A stretch of 64,000 nucleotides of DNA from Solibacillus daqui (GCF_028747805.1 NZ_CP114887.1:1047501-1111500), one strand, 5' to 3'; shown: positions 18,737-27,915, counted from the stretch's first letter. Notes: generated from the letters alone by a model not told the origin. Translations and numbers: made by a program.

Positions 18737-18783
18737 TCATCTATTAGGATGGCTCTTTTCTTTCGGATGAAAGGTGTTAACAA

Positions 18784-19362
18784 ATGAATATTCCAAATAA
18801 GATTACAGTGTCACGAATTTTGCTAATCCCGGTATTTGTCATTGTAATGATGTTTGACTTTGGTTGGGGAAATATGACGCTATTTGGTGCGGAAATGCAA
18901 GTAAACTATTTTGTAGGGGCACTCATCTTTATCATCGCATCTGCTACAGACTGGGTGGACGGATACTATGCGCGTAAATACAATTTAGTTACAAACTTAG
19001 GGAAGTTTTTAGATCCACTAGCCGATAAATTATTAGTATCAGCTGCGTTTATTTTACTAGTAGAAATTGACTTAGCACCTGCATGGATTGTTATTGTCAT
19101 TATTTCTCGTGAATTTGCAGTAACAGGCTTGCGTTTAATTTTAGCGGGGCAAGGAGAAGTTGTTGCAGCCAACCAATTAGGTAAAATTAAAACATGGGCG
19201 CAAATTGTTGCAATCTCAGCGTTAATTTTACACAATACGATTTTTACATTAATCGGTATTCCGTTTGATGTCATTATGCTTTATGTAGCGTTATTCTTCA
19301 CATTATGGTCTGGATGGGATTACTTCTATCTAAACCGTCGCGTATTATTAGATTCAAAATAA
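18784..19362 (+). CDS. pgsA: CDP-diacylglycerol-glycerol-3-phosphate phosphatidyltransferase
   Basis: Membrane enzyme making phosphatidylglycerol phosphate, precursor of PG and lipoteichoic acid. 192 residues with several membrane helices. The CDP-alcohol phosphatidyltransferase signature DG(x2)AR(x8)G(x3)D(x3)D is visible starting in DWVDGYYARK (near residue 57) through LGKFLDPLADK. The order ymfM-pgsA-cinA-recA is the standard Bacillus arrangement. Confidence 0.96.
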   Translation: MNIPNKITVSRILLIPVFVIVMMFDFGWGNMTLFGAEMQVNYFVGALIFIIASATDWVDGYYARKYNLVTNLGKFLDPLADKLLVSAAFILLVEIDLAPAWIVIVIISREFAVTGLRLILAGQGEVVAANQLGKIKTWAQIVAISALILHNTIFTLIGIPFDVIMLYVALFFTLWSGWDYFYLNRRVLLDSK

Positions 19363-19393
19363 AACAAGTAAGCTTTAGTTTTTTTGTTTTAAC

Positions 19394-19424
19394 AACTCGT
19401 ACTATAATTAGTGCGAGTTTTCTT
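19394..19424 (+). terminator. Terminator after pgsA
   Basis: AACTCGTAC / GTGCGAGTT stem with one wobble pair and an 8-nt loop, then TTTTCTT. The loop contains TATAAT, which may be coincidence. Confidence 0.6.
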
Positions 19425-19444
19425 AAATTTAAGGAGGAAATCTA

Positions 19445-20698
19445 ATGAATGTAGAGATTATTGCGGTTGGTTCGGAATTATTATTAGGGCAAATCGCAAA
19501 TACCAATGCAAAATATATTTCCAGTCAGCTTTCCGAGCTCGGTATTAATGTGTATTATCATACGGTTGTTGGTGATAATAGTGCGCGATTAGTTGAAGCG
19601 ATTCAAATTGCGGAGCAGCGCGCAGATTTAATTATCTTTTCGGGTGGCTTAGGGCCGACGAAAGATGACCTAACAAAAGAAACTATTGCCAAGCACTTAA
19701 ATCGTGAACTTATAATGGATGACATGGCGCTACAAGCAATTGAACAATTTTTTAACAAGCAAAACCGAGTGATGACAGAAAATAATCGCAAACAGGCGCT
19801 TGTGTTAGAAGGCTGTGACGTATTAACAAATCATCATGGCATGGCACCGGGGATGTTGTTAAAGGAAGGAAAGCAACTATATATGCTACTGCCTGGTCCC
19901 CCGAAGGAACTTGAGCCAATGTTTCAGTTTGAAGCGAAGCCAAAGCTTGCGGCATTACTTCATGATGGTGGGGTCATTACCTCGCATGTGCTTCGTTTTT
20001 ATGGAATTGGAGAAGCTGAGCTAGAGGTGCGTGTACAGCATATATTAGATGCGCAAACGAATCCGACTGTTGCACCACTTGCTTCTGACGGAGAAGTCAC
20101 GTTGCGTATTACCGCAAAAGCTAATAACGAACAACAAGCTTACATTTTAATAGAAGATAAAAAGCGTGAAATTCTTGATATTGTAGGTGACTATCATTAT
20201 GGTGACAATGATGATTCGCTTGCGTCAAAGCTTGTAGAAATGTTGCTCGAAAATAAATTAACAATCGCTGCTGCAGAAAGTTTAACGGCGGGGTTATTCC
20301 AATCCGAGCTTGCTGAGATTTCTGGAGTATCTTCAGTGTTAGAAGGTGGCGTTGTAACTTATTCAGAACAAGCAAAGACAATGCAATTAGGCATTTCTGC
20401 ACAATTAATTAATCGTTACAGTGTTGTAAGTAGTGAGTGTGCATCTGAAATGGCATTAAAGGTACGGGAAAAATTAGGCACGGATATTGGAGTTGGCTTA
20501 ACAGGTGTAGCTGGCCCAGGAAGTCATTACGATCAGCCGGCAGGTACGGTTTGGATAGGCCTTGCGATTGGGAATAATCCCCCAGTAACGCATCGCTTAC
20601 AATTATCAGGTGCGCGTAATACGAATCGCTTACGTGCAGTGAAATTTACATGTAGCTATTTAATGCGTGAGTTGGCCAAGCTTGGCTATAAAAAATAG
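19445..20698 (+). CDS. cinA: CinA: MoCF-like domain plus NMN deamidase
   Basis: 417 residues. The N-terminal molybdopterin-binding-like/ADP-ribose pyrophosphatase domain starts MNVEIIAVGSELLLGQI and carries FSGGLGPTKDD near residue 60. The C-terminal CinA domain begins around residue 258 with TIAAAESLTAG and has GLTGVAGPG, the nicotinamide-nucleotide amidase active region. It takes part in pyridine nucleotide salvage and, in Bacillus, is co-expressed with recA in competence. ATG 19445 follows AAGGAGGAAA. Confidence 0.95.
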   Translation: MNVEIIAVGSELLLGQIANTNAKYISSQLSELGINVYYHTVVGDNSARLVEAIQIAEQRADLIIFSGGLGPTKDDLTKETIAKHLNRELIMDDMALQAIEQFFNKQNRVMTENNRKQALVLEGCDVLTNHHGMAPGMLLKEGKQLYMLLPGPPKELEPMFQFEAKPKLAALLHDGGVITSHVLRFYGIGEAELEVRVQHILDAQTNPTVAPLASDGEVTLRITAKANNEQQAYILIEDKKREILDIVGDYHYGDNDDSLASKLVEMLLENKLTIAAAESLTAGLFQSELAEISGVSSVLEGGVVTYSEQAKTMQLGISAQLINRYSVVSSECASEMALKVREKLGTDIGVGLTGVAGPGSHYDQPAGTVWIGLAIGNNPPVTHRLQLSGARNTNRLRAVKFTCSYLMRELAKLGYKK

Positions 20699-20771
20699 TT
20701 CAATAATAAAACACTGGCAAATAGGAAATTTAGTCGTTTAAAATAGGATAAACAGAGAGTTTAAAAGAAAC

Positions 20772-20785
20772 CGAAAATATGTTCG
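20772..20785 (+). promoter_or_regulatory. SOS box (LexA/DinR site) upstream of recA
   Basis: CGAAAATATGTTCG matches the Bacillus consensus CGAAC-N4-GTTCG with one mismatch in the left arm. It lies 9 bp before the recA -35. Confidence 0.8.
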
Positions 20786-20793
20786 CTTTTTTC

Positions 20794-20822
20794 TTGAATG
20801 TTATCTCATTAGCAAGTATAAT
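20794..20822 (+). promoter_or_regulatory. Sigma-A promoter of recA
   Basis: TTGAAT (20794-20799), 17 bp, perfect TATAAT (20817-20822), 44 bp before the recA start. Confidence 0.85.
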
Positions 20823-20865
20823 AGAGACATAAAACAATAAAGCTTTTTCTTAAGGAGGAAATGGT

Positions 20866-21936
20866 TTGAGCGATCGTAAAGCAGCGTTAGATATGGCACT
20901 AAAGCAAATTGAAAAACAATTCGGTAAAGGTTCTGTTATGAAGCTAGGAGAAAATACAGACCGTAAAATCGAAACATCTTCATCAGGTTCAATTGCAATT
21001 GATGCGGCATTAGGGGTTGGCGGTTATCCACGCGGACGTATTGTGGAAATCTATGGTCCAGAGTCTTCTGGTAAAACAACAGTTACATTACATGCCATTG
21101 CAGAAATTCAAGCAAATGGTGGTACTGCAGCATTTATCGATGCGGAGCACGCATTAGATCCAGTTTATGCACAAAAGCTAGGTGTCAATATTGACGAATT
21201 ATTATTAGCGCAGCCAGATACAGGTGAACAAGCCCTTGAAATCGCAGAAGCATTAGTACGTTCTGGTGCGATCGATATTATTGTTATCGACTCTGTAGCA
21301 GCACTAGTACCAAAAGCAGAGATTGAGGGCGAGATGGGTGACTCACATATGGGTCTTCAAGCTCGTTTAATGTCTCAAGCATTACGTAAATTATCAGGTG
21401 TTATTAACAAGTCAAACACACTTGCAATCTTCATCAACCAAGTACGTGAAAAAATCGGGGTAATGTTCGGGAACCCAGAAACAACTACAGGTGGACGTGC
21501 ATTAAAATTCTATTCATCTATCCGTTTAGAAGTACGTCGCGGTGAAGCGATTAAGCAAGGTACAGAAATCGTTGGTAACAAAACAAAAATTAAAGTCGTT
21601 AAAAATAAAGTTGCACCACCATTCCGCACAGCAGAAGTAGATATTATGTACGGTGAAGGGATTTCAAAAGAAGGTGAAATCGTTGACATTGGTGCAGAAT
21701 TAGAAATTATTCAAAAGAGCGGTTCTTGGTATTCTTACAATAATGAGCGAATCGGTCAAGGTCGTGAAAATGTAAAAGCCTTCTTAAAAGAAAATCCAGC
21801 AATTCGTGAAGAAGTTGCTGAGAAAATCCGTCAAAGCTTCGGCATCGGTGGCGATATTGGCTACACAATCGGCTCACACGATACAGCAGAAGAAGAGGAA
21901 ATTGACGAATTAGAATTATTCGAAGACAAAAAATAA
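20866..21936 (+). CDS. recA: Recombinase RecA
   Basis: ATP-dependent strand-exchange protein and LexA co-protease. 356 residues. Walker [10 protein letters not shown] near residue 66, Walker [11 protein letters not shown] near residue 141, and the L2/ATP-cap region [20 protein letters not shown]. The acidic C-terminal tail is present. The start is TTG 20866 behind AAGGAGGAA; an ATG at 20861 is out of frame. The SOS box and promoter show damage induction, and a terminator follows the gene. Confidence 0.98.
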   Translation: MSDRKAALDMALKQIEKQFGKGSVMKLGENTDRKIETSSSGSIAIDAALGVGGYPRGRIVEIYGPESSGKTTVTLHAIAEIQANGGTAAFIDAEHALDPVYAQKLGVNIDELLLAQPDTGEQALEIAEALVRSGAIDIIVIDSVAALVPKAEIEGEMGDSHMGLQARLMSQALRKLSGVINKSNTLAIFINQVREKIGVMFGNPETTTGGRALKFYSSIRLEVRRGEAIKQGTEIVGNKTKIKVVKNKVAPPFRTAEVDIMYGEGISKEGEIVDIGAELEIIQKSGSWYSYNNERIGQGRENVKAFLKENPAIREEVAEKIRQSFGIGGDIGYTIGSHDTAEEEEIDELELFEDKK

Positions 21937-21946
21937 GCTATTCTGG

Positions 21947-21981
21947 ACATGTCATGCGCAAAATGCATGGCATGTTTTTTT
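21947..21981 (+). terminator. Terminator after recA
   Basis: Stem ACATGTCATGC / GCATGGCATGT with one wobble pair and a T7 run. Confidence 0.92.
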
Positions 21982-21982
21982 G

Positions 21983-22153
21983 TTGACGAAATTCACCAAC
22001 ATCGAATCAGATGGAAGGGGATTACTGGGTATTGGCACATATATTTTGAAAAGCGTACATACCCACTATGATTTTGCGCATAAAATCCAAAAAGTACTTC
22101 AATTTTTGGATACAGGTAATAAGATTCAAAAAAGCGTGGAGTTATGGCTATTC
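21983..22153 (+). other. Gene-free stretch between recA and rny
   Basis: About 300 bp separate the recA terminator from rny. I see no gene: the open frame 21980-22162 has no SD and starts in the terminator. It contains a weak inverted copy of the 20-21 bp repeat array, then the rny promoter. Confidence 0.5.
22034..22081 (-). repeat. AYGTGCGA-type degenerate array, inverted, weak
   Basis: Read on the - strand, cores ATGCGCA, ATGTACG and ATGTGCC follow each other at 21 and 20 bp. One unit, ATGTACGCTTTTCAAAATAT, matches 17 of 20 bases of a unit in the 12782 array (ATGTGCGCTTTTCAGAATTT), which supports common origin. Confidence 0.45.
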
Positions 22154-22182
22154 TTGACATAGCTAAATTGGAACTATACAAT
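22154..22182 (+). promoter_or_regulatory. Sigma-A promoter of rny
   Basis: Perfect TTGACA (22154-22159), 17 bp, TACAAT (22177-22182). It gives an mRNA leader of roughly 110 nt before rny. Confidence 0.8.
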
Positions 22183-22297
22183 TAAACATGTATACTTTCT
22201 AAATTTTGAAATGAAATAGGCACTATGTTTGAAATTTAAACATATTAGGCCGACTGAAAGAACATCAGACATATAGGCTTAGGAGGGGGTTTTAAAG

Positions 22298-23851
22298 ATG
22301 GAGATCATTATCCCTGCTTTGCTAGGATTCGCTGTCGGTGTCGCTGTTATCTATTTCTACATGAAAAACGTGAATGAATCAAAGGTGACTGGTGCAAAGC
22401 ATGTTGCCGAGCAAATCGTTGATGAGGCGAAGCGTGAAGCAGATGCATTGAAAAAAGAAGCACTACTTGAAGCAAAAGATGAAACTCACAAATTTCGAAC
22501 TGAAGCCGAAAACGACATTCGTGAACGTCGCAACGAACTTCAGAAACAAGAGAACCGTTTATTGCAAAGAGAAGAAAATCTTGACCGCAAAGATGAGGCT
22601 CTGAACAAAAGAGAGACAGGTCTAGAGCGTAAGGAAGATGCTCTAGCAAACAGACAACAGCATATTGAACAGATGGAAAGCAAAGTGGAAGAATTAGTTG
22701 CAAGTCAAAAAACAGAGCTTGAGCGTATTGCAGCACTTACTCGTGATGAAGCGAAGGAAATTATCCTGAAGGAAGTTGAAGATGAACTGACAACGGATAT
22801 CGCGGTTATGACGAAGGAATCTGAAACACGCGCGAAAGAAGAGTCAGACAAAAAAGCACGCGAAATTTTATCGCTTGCACTACAACGCTTTGCAGCTGAC
22901 CATGTTGCCGAAACAACAGTGTCCGTTGTAAACTTACCAAACGATGAGATGAAAGGTCGCATCATTGGTCGAGAAGGTCGTAACATTCGAACACTGGAGA
23001 CACTTACAGGAATCGATTTAATCATCGATGATACACCTGAAGCAGTTATTCTATCTGGTTTCGATCCAATTCGTCGTGAAACAGCACGCCTTGCACTTGA
23101 AAAATTAGTACAAGATGGCCGTATCCACCCAGCACGCATTGAAGAAATGGTTGAAAAATCACGTCGTGAAGTGGATGAACAAATCCGCGAAACAGGTGAA
23201 CAAACAACATTCGAAGTAGGTATTCATAACCTACATCCGGATTTAATGAAAATTCTTGGTCGTATGAAATATCGTACAAGCTATGGTCAAAACGTGTTAA
23301 AGCACTCAATCGAGGTAGCGCATTTAGCTGGTTTACTTGCAGCTGAGCTAGGCGAAGATGTGACGTTAGCACGCCGAGCAGGTTTATTACATGATATTGG
23401 TAAAGCGATTGACCATGAAGTCGAAGGAAGCCACGTTGAAATTGGTGTTGAATTAGCAACCAAATATAAAGAACACCCAGTTGTTATTAACTCAATTGCA
23501 TCTCACCATGGTGATACAGAAGCAACTTCGGTTATTGCGGTACTTGTAGCAGCAGCAGATGCGTTATCAGCAGCTCGCCCAGGTGCACGTAGTGAGACTT
23601 TAGAAAACTATATTCGCCGCCTTGAAAAGCTTGAAGAAATTTCAGAAAGCTATGATGGTGTCGAAAAATCATTTGCGATTCAAGCTGGTCGTGAAGTACG
23701 TATTATCGTACAGCCAGAAAAAATTGATGATCTTGCATCACATCGCCTAGCTCGCGATATTCGTAAGCGTATCGAGGAAGAGTTGGACTACCCTGGACAT
23801 ATAAAAGTGACGGTTATCCGTGAAACACGCGCCGTTGAATACGCAAAATAA
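22298..23851 (+). CDS. rny: Ribonuclease Y
   Basis: Membrane-anchored endoribonuclease that starts bulk mRNA turnover. 517 residues: an N-terminal membrane helix (about residues 2-22), a long charged coiled coil to about residue 200, a KH domain ([16 protein letters not shown] near residue 215) and an HD domain whose metal pair is in LLHDIGKA near residue 365. ATG 22298 follows AGGAGGGGG. ymdB normally follows directly; here about 3.2 kb of polysaccharide-related DNA intervenes. Confidence 0.97.
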   Translation: MEIIIPALLGFAVGVAVIYFYMKNVNESKVTGAKHVAEQIVDEAKREADALKKEALLEAKDETHKFRTEAENDIRERRNELQKQENRLLQREENLDRKDEALNKRETGLERKEDALANRQQHIEQMESKVEELVASQKTELERIAALTRDEAKEIILKEVEDELTTDIAVMTKESETRAKEESDKKAREILSLALQRFAADHVAETTVSVVNLPNDEMKGRIIGREGRNIRTLETLTGIDLIIDDTPEAVILSGFDPIRRETARLALEKLVQDGRIHPARIEEMVEKSRREVDEQIRETGEQTTFEVGIHNLHPDLMKILGRMKYRTSYGQNVLKHSIEVAHLAGLLAAELGEDVTLARRAGLLHDIGKAIDHEVEGSHVEIGVELATKYKEHPVVINSIASHHGDTEATSVIAVLVAAADALSAARPGARSETLENYIRRLEKLEEISESYDGVEKSFAIQAGREVRIIVQPEKIDDLASHRLARDIRKRIEEELDYPGHIKVTVIRETRAVEYAK

Positions 23852-23860
23852 TAACGAAAA

Positions 23861-23914
23861 TTAAGCCTTAAACTAAGTGGGATTTTATAATCCTGCTTTA
23901 GTTTAAGGCTTTTG
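23861..23914 (+). terminator. Terminator after rny
   Basis: Long stem with arms AAGCCTTAAACTAA (23863-23876) and TTAGTTTAAGGCTT (23898-23911) followed by T residues. Confidence 0.92.
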
Positions 23915-24030
23915 TGTTTACTTTGTTATTATAATTTTCTAATAATATCCAAAGACATCTTCTGGTCAAAATTAATTTATTAACGTAACAAAAAAGATTA
24001 ATGCTGTGTAATAAATGATATAAAATTGGG

Positions 24031-24234
24031 ATGCAAAAAGTGAATCAAATAAAAGTTGGAGCAATGTTATCATATGTTTCATTTAAATTTACTCTTGTTA
24101 TATCATTAATCTATATTCCAATTTTAGTTAAAAACTTGGGACAAGCTGAATATGGTGTTTATTCATTGATGGCAGCCTTTGTATAATATTTAACAATTTT
24201 TGATATGGACCTAGGTAACAAAGCCAATGATTGA
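24031..24234 (+). pseudogene. Remnant of a polysaccharide flippase (Wzx) gene
   Basis: The frame from ATG 24031 reads as the N-terminus of a MOP-family oligosaccharide flippase: a lysine-rich start, then VGAMLSYVSFKFTLVISLIY, a loop with LVKNLGQAEYGVYSLMAAFV, an in-frame TAA at 24184-24186, and continuing homology YLTIFDMDLGN before TGA 24232-24234. The remaining some 400 residues are gone. This is a decayed, truncated gene, evidence that polysaccharide genes have come and gone at this site. Assignment rests on recognition of the conserved N-terminal pattern. Confidence 0.7.
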
Positions 24235-24548
24235 AAACAGCTAAACAATAATTAGTAAATTAATAGAATCGCAATGTAAGCATACAATTTTAGTTGTAAG
24301 CTTCAATTGCGCCCACCTGTTATTCGGGGGGGCGCTATTTGACGTTAATTTTTAATATAGGAAAAACCTATAATAGTAGTCATATATTAAATGATTCGAG
24401 ACTATACTATTAAAAAGATAGAAATTGACTTTATATTAATTCATCAAAAAATAAAACAAAGTATAAAAATACTCCATCACCACTATCCCTACTCTATTAT
24501 TCACAGTTAATTTCAACTAATCTACTTAATTTAGTACCAATTAGTCAT
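24235..24548 (+). other. Gene-free stretch with two hairpins
   Basis: AT-rich DNA without a supportable gene. Two adjacent inverted repeats stand out: an imperfect one from 24271 to 24310 (GCAAT ... ATTGC) and GCGCCC / GGGCGC (24309-24314 / 24330-24335) in an otherwise AT-rich setting. They could be a terminator remnant of the lost flippase gene or an edge of the insert. Confidence 0.45.
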
Positions 24549-24581
24549 GTGAAAAATAATAGGAGGAGGCGTAGTATATTC

Positions 24582-25490
24582 ATGAAATTACCAATACAGG
24601 CCAAGCGTTATGCATTTTCGCAAATCGTGAAGTTATCACCGATTGTCGGGAGTAAACTGTTGTTTTGGAAAACTTTTAAATACCGTTTGAATTTGGAAAA
24701 TCCGCAAACTTTTACTGAGAAATTGATGTGGTTGAAATTGTTTGAGGATGTAGAGTTTAAAAGAAGATTTACAGATAAGGTGAAGGCACGAGAATATATG
24801 ATTACGCTGGGCTATAGCCATTTGTTGGTGCCGACTATAGGGATATTTGATGAAGTAGACGATATTATATTTGAGCAATTGCCAAGAAAGTTTGTTTTGA
24901 AATGCTCGCATGGCGCTAGACTTACGATTGTTTGTGAAAATAAAAGAGAAATGGATTACAGACAAACAAGGCTACAATTAGCGGAAATGATGGCGATGGA
25001 TTATTCGTTGGAGCATGCGGAGCCTCATTATGCAATGATTCACCCTAGAATTATTATCGAGCATTTTATAGAACCTTCGACTAGCAATGTTTCGAATGAA
25101 TATAAAATTCATTGCTTCCACGGGGAGCCGAAGCTTATTGAAGCGACTGTGGATTGTTCTATTCCAAAGCAGCAGACGTTAATGCTGACGTCTGATTGGC
25201 AGAATACGGATTATATGAAGAAAAAGTCTTCGCATGATGAAGCAATAGCAAAGCCAGAGCAGCTCGAGGAATTGTTGGCAATTGCTAAAAAGCTGAGCAA
25301 GCCATTTACGTACGTACGGGTCGATTTGAAAATTGTAGATGAGAAAATTTATTTTAATAACTTTACTTTTTCACCTGAAGCATGCTTATATGTCAACATT
25401 CACGAAGAGGCCAATCAAAAGCTTGGGCAATGGCTAGAGCTGGACATCGGTAAAACAAAGCAGCAAGTTTCATACGCTCGTTCTAAATAG
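24582..25490 (+). CDS. TupA-like ATP-grasp family protein
   Basis: 302 residues of the teichuronopeptide-biosynthesis TupA-like ATP-grasp family, often found among surface-polysaccharide genes. Family marks are NPQTFTEKLMWLKLFE near residue 40, KFVLKCSHG near residue 107 and VRVDLKIVDEKIYFNNFTFSP near residue 245. In relatives I know, the last motif carries an acidic residue (GE before the threonine-phenylalanine); here it reads NN, so a metal ligand may be lost and activity is uncertain. ATG 24582 is preceded by AGGAGGAGG at a somewhat long 12 nt; the GTG at 24549 has no SD. It lies between the flippase remnant and galE. Confidence 0.75.
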   Translation: MKLPIQAKRYAFSQIVKLSPIVGSKLLFWKTFKYRLNLENPQTFTEKLMWLKLFEDVEFKRRFTDKVKAREYMITLGYSHLLVPTIGIFDEVDDIIFEQLPRKFVLKCSHGARLTIVCENKREMDYRQTRLQLAEMMAMDYSLEHAEPHYAMIHPRIIIEHFIEPSTSNVSNEYKIHCFHGEPKLIEATVDCSIPKQQTLMLTSDWQNTDYMKKKSSHDEAIAKPEQLEELLAIAKKLSKPFTYVRVDLKIVDEKIYFNNFTFSPEACLYVNIHEEANQKLGQWLELDIGKTKQQVSYARSK

Positions 25491-25811
25491 TAATCACCTT
25501 AACTTTCAAGGTGGATGTAGCATGATACTCATTGTGTCTATTATTGCTACTTATACTGTTGAATAAGCGATCAAAGGTTGTTTTTAAAGCCTTCAACAGC
25601 AAACATTGATATCGTTGGAAAGTCAAATTATTCGGGAATGCAAAATTTTATCTCAGCTACTATGGAAACGCCGGTTGATGAAGCCGCTAGTGAATCTGAG
25701 ACCGTATCTAACTTTTATCCGATTAGTGCATAATGTAAAAACTTGATCATAGATTTATCAACATTGTTACTGTACAACTAAATTTTAAAATAGTATATGG
25801 GGGCGTGTACG
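25491..25811 (+). other. Gene-poor stretch with an unidentified coding remnant
   Basis: Between the ATP-grasp gene and galE no complete gene is visible. A frame 25566-25733 encodes about 55 residues with protein-like composition (KSNYSGMQNFISATMETPVD, ending FYPISA) but has no start or SD and is cut by a stop upstream, so it looks like the 3' end of a lost gene of unknown family. A small CACCTT/AAGGTG hairpin at about 25495-25513 follows the ATP-grasp gene. Confidence 0.4.
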
Positions 25812-26783
25812 TTGATTTTAGTCGTTGGTGGAGCAGGCTATATTGGGAGCCATGTTGTTAAAGAACTTATTCAAACAGAGCAAGTTATCGTTTATGATAA
25901 TTTATCTACAGGGCATCGTGAGGCAGTGGATGAACGTGCTATTTTTGTACAAGGGGATATAAAGGATGAAGTAAAGTTAACACAATTGTTTACACTTTTT
26001 CCGATTACTGCAGTAGTACATTTTGCTGCGGCTAGTTCGGTTGAGGAATCCGTCCGAAATCCTTGGCATTATTATGAAAATAATGTAGGTGCAACACTAA
26101 ATTTACTAAAAGTGATGCGTGTCCATAAAGTAAATAAGTTAATTTTCTCTTCTACAGCTGCAACATATCAACCGATCGAGCAAGGGTTCCTCAATGAAGA
26201 CAGCGCAACTTGTCCAGCAAATCCATATGGGCGCTCAAAGCGAATGGTTGAACAAATTTTAGAAGATTATACAACTGCTTATGATTTTCAATGTACAGTT
26301 TTAAGATATTTTAATGTAGCTGGAGCAGATGCATTTGCGCAAATCGGCGAAAGTCATTTACCTGAAACGCATTTAATTCCTCTTGTATTGAAGAATTTAA
26401 ATGGCGAAACAGAGTCCATAAAGATTTACGGGGATGACTATGACACAGCGGATGGAACATGTATTCGAGATTTTGTACACGTTGAGGATTTGGCGACAGC
26501 ACATATCTTAGCGTTGGAGGCTTTAACTATTGAGCAAACACCTTTTACGATTTATAACGTAGGCAATGAGCATGGCTATTCTGTGAAAGAAATTATTAAG
26601 ACATGCGAACAGGTGACAAATAAAAAAGCGACGATTGAAAATGCTAAAAGACGTAGTGGCGATCCAGCGCGGCTTGTAGCATCATCTAAGAAAATAAGAC
26701 AAGCGCTTGGTTGGGATGCGGAAAGGGACCTACAAACGATGGTTGAGCACGCTTGGAACTGGCATCAACTTCAGAAGTATTAA
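25812..26783 (+). CDS. galE: UDP-glucose 4-epimerase (copy 1)
   Basis: SDR-type epimerase interconverting UDP-glucose and UDP-galactose (or the GlcNAc forms). NAD-binding GGAGYIGSH is at residues 6-14; the catalytic YGRSK lies near residue 143, with the upstream SSTAATY serine region. 323 residues. I chose TTG 25812, 8 nt after GGGGG, because it gives the family start MILVVGGAGYIG; ATG 25797 has no SD. A second epimerase gene lies 3 kb downstream in the main polysaccharide island. Confidence 0.92.
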   Translation: MILVVGGAGYIGSHVVKELIQTEQVIVYDNLSTGHREAVDERAIFVQGDIKDEVKLTQLFTLFPITAVVHFAAASSVEESVRNPWHYYENNVGATLNLLKVMRVHKVNKLIFSSTAATYQPIEQGFLNEDSATCPANPYGRSKRMVEQILEDYTTAYDFQCTVLRYFNVAGADAFAQIGESHLPETHLIPLVLKNLNGETESIKIYGDDYDTADGTCIRDFVHVEDLATAHILALEALTIEQTPFTIYNVGNEHGYSVKEIIKTCEQVTNKKATIENAKRRSGDPARLVASSKKIRQALGWDAERDLQTMVEHAWNWHQLQKY

Positions 26784-26806
26784 CCGATAAAAGCCTTCTG
26801 GGAATT

Positions 26807-26875
26807 CGCAAATAAACTCCGAAAATCGCACATGTCTCCCGTGAATTCGCACATATACGCCAAAAAACCACACAT
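26807..26875 (-). repeat. AYGTGCGA-type degenerate array, inverted
   Basis: On the + strand, cores CGCAAAT (26807), CGCACAT (26827), CGCACAT (26848) and CACACAT (26869) are spaced 20, 21 and 21 bp. On the - strand they read ATGTGCGAAT-like, the same unit as at 12782-12890. The array sits between the galE stop and its terminator, so it would be transcribed. Confidence 0.65.
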
Positions 26876-26895
26876 ATCCTTTCAAAGTGGTCGTA

Positions 26896-26925
26896 CTGCT
26901 GCATGGATCAAATGCAGCAGTTTTT
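26896..26925 (+). terminator. Terminator after galE copy 1
   Basis: Perfect stem CTGCTGCAT / ATGCAGCAG with a 7-nt loop and T-run. Confidence 0.92.
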
Positions 26926-26961
26926 ATTTTGCCAAAAGTACTGAATAACCTTATTCAATAA

Positions 26962-26991
26962 TTGCTTGCTTATCAGAAACAGTGGTAAAAT
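26962..26991 (+). promoter_or_regulatory. Promoter of ymdB
   Basis: TTGCTT (26962-26967), then TGGTAAAAT, an extended -10 with TAAAAT at 26986-26991. A separate promoter would be needed because the insert and its terminator cut ymdB off from rny. Confidence 0.55.
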
Positions 26992-27057
26992 GGAGTAATG
27001 TTTAGCTTATGGAATTATGCTAGGGCATATGGATTAGTAGAAAGTGTGGTTTTAAAA

Positions 27058-27855
27058 ATGAAAGTATTATTTATTGGTGATATCGTAGGTTCGATTGGTC
27101 GCGATGCGGTTGCGACGTATTTACCTCGTTTAAAAAAGAAATACAATTTAGATGTTGTGATTGCCAATGGTGAAAATGCAGCAGCAGGGCGCGGTATTAC
27201 ACGAAGCATTTACAATGATTTATTACAAATGGGTGTAGATGTTATCACGATGGGGAACCATACGTGGGATAACAAAGACATATTTGATTTTATCGACGAT
27301 GCGGATTATTTAGTGCGTCCAGCAAACTTTTCAAAAGATGCACCTGGTCGTGGCGTGACACAAGTGACGAAAAATGGTGTGACAATTTCAGTCATTAATC
27401 TACATGGACGTGTATTTTTGCCACCTCATGAAGATCCATTTGCAATGGGCTTAGAACTTGTCGAAGAAGCACGTAAAACGTCACCACTTGTATTCGTCGA
27501 TTTCCACGCTGAAGCAACAAGTGAGAAAATCGCGTTAAGCTGGCATTTAGAGGGCAAAGCGTCTGTCGTTGTTGGTACACATACGCATGTACAAACAGCG
27601 GATAACCGCATTTATCCAGGCGGAACAGCGTATATTACCGATGTTGGGATGACAGGCCCTTATGATGAAGTATTAGGAATGGGTAAAGACAATGTCATTT
27701 ATAAATTTTTAACGAATATGCCAGCGCGCTATGAAGTGCCAAAAAAGGGCCGCGAAGTGTTAAGTGCATTCTTCGTTGAAATTGATGACAAAACAGGTAA
27801 AGCAGTACGTCAAGAGCGCGTATTAATAAACGAAGATAATCCGTTTCAGGCATAA
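27058..27855 (+). CDS. ymdB: YmdB phosphodiesterase
   Basis: Metallophosphoesterase acting on 2',3'-cyclic nucleotides; in B. subtilis it controls the choice between biofilm and motility. Start ATG 27058 gives MKVLFIGDIVGSIGRD, the family N-terminus with the first metal aspartate; ANGENAAAGRG, MGNHTWDNK and GTHTHVQTAD carry the other ligands. 265 residues. The in-frame ATG at 26998 lacks an SD and adds an unrelated leader. It is adjacent to a polysaccharide island, which is suggestive given its known biofilm role, but no direct link is visible. Confidence 0.95.
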   Translation: MKVLFIGDIVGSIGRDAVATYLPRLKKKYNLDVVIANGENAAAGRGITRSIYNDLLQMGVDVITMGNHTWDNKDIFDFIDDADYLVRPANFSKDAPGRGVTQVTKNGVTISVINLHGRVFLPPHEDPFAMGLELVEEARKTSPLVFVDFHAEATSEKIALSWHLEGKASVVVGTHTHVQTADNRIYPGGTAYITDVGMTGPYDEVLGMGKDNVIYKFLTNMPARYEVPKKGREVLSAFFVEIDDKTGKAVRQERVLINEDNPFQA

Positions 27856-27881
27856 ATAAAAATAATAATATGAATCCAATA

Positions 27882-27915
27882 AACACCTATCAAATCAATG
27901 TATAGGTGTTTTTTC
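27882..27915 (+). terminator. Terminator after ymdB
   Basis: Stem AACACCTAT / ATAGGTGTT with an 11-nt loop and T6. Confidence 0.92.

Noticed and set aside
21980-22162. Open frame of 60 codons between recA and rny
   Set aside because: It begins inside the recA terminator, has no SD and overlaps the rny promoter.
24549-24581. Longer N-terminus for the TupA-like protein from GTG 24549
   Set aside because: No SD before the GTG, and the SD AGGAGGAGG lies inside the proposed extension.
26807-26875. CRISPR array
   Set aside because: The 20-21 bp units have no constant repeat plus variable spacer structure, and no cas gene is nearby.
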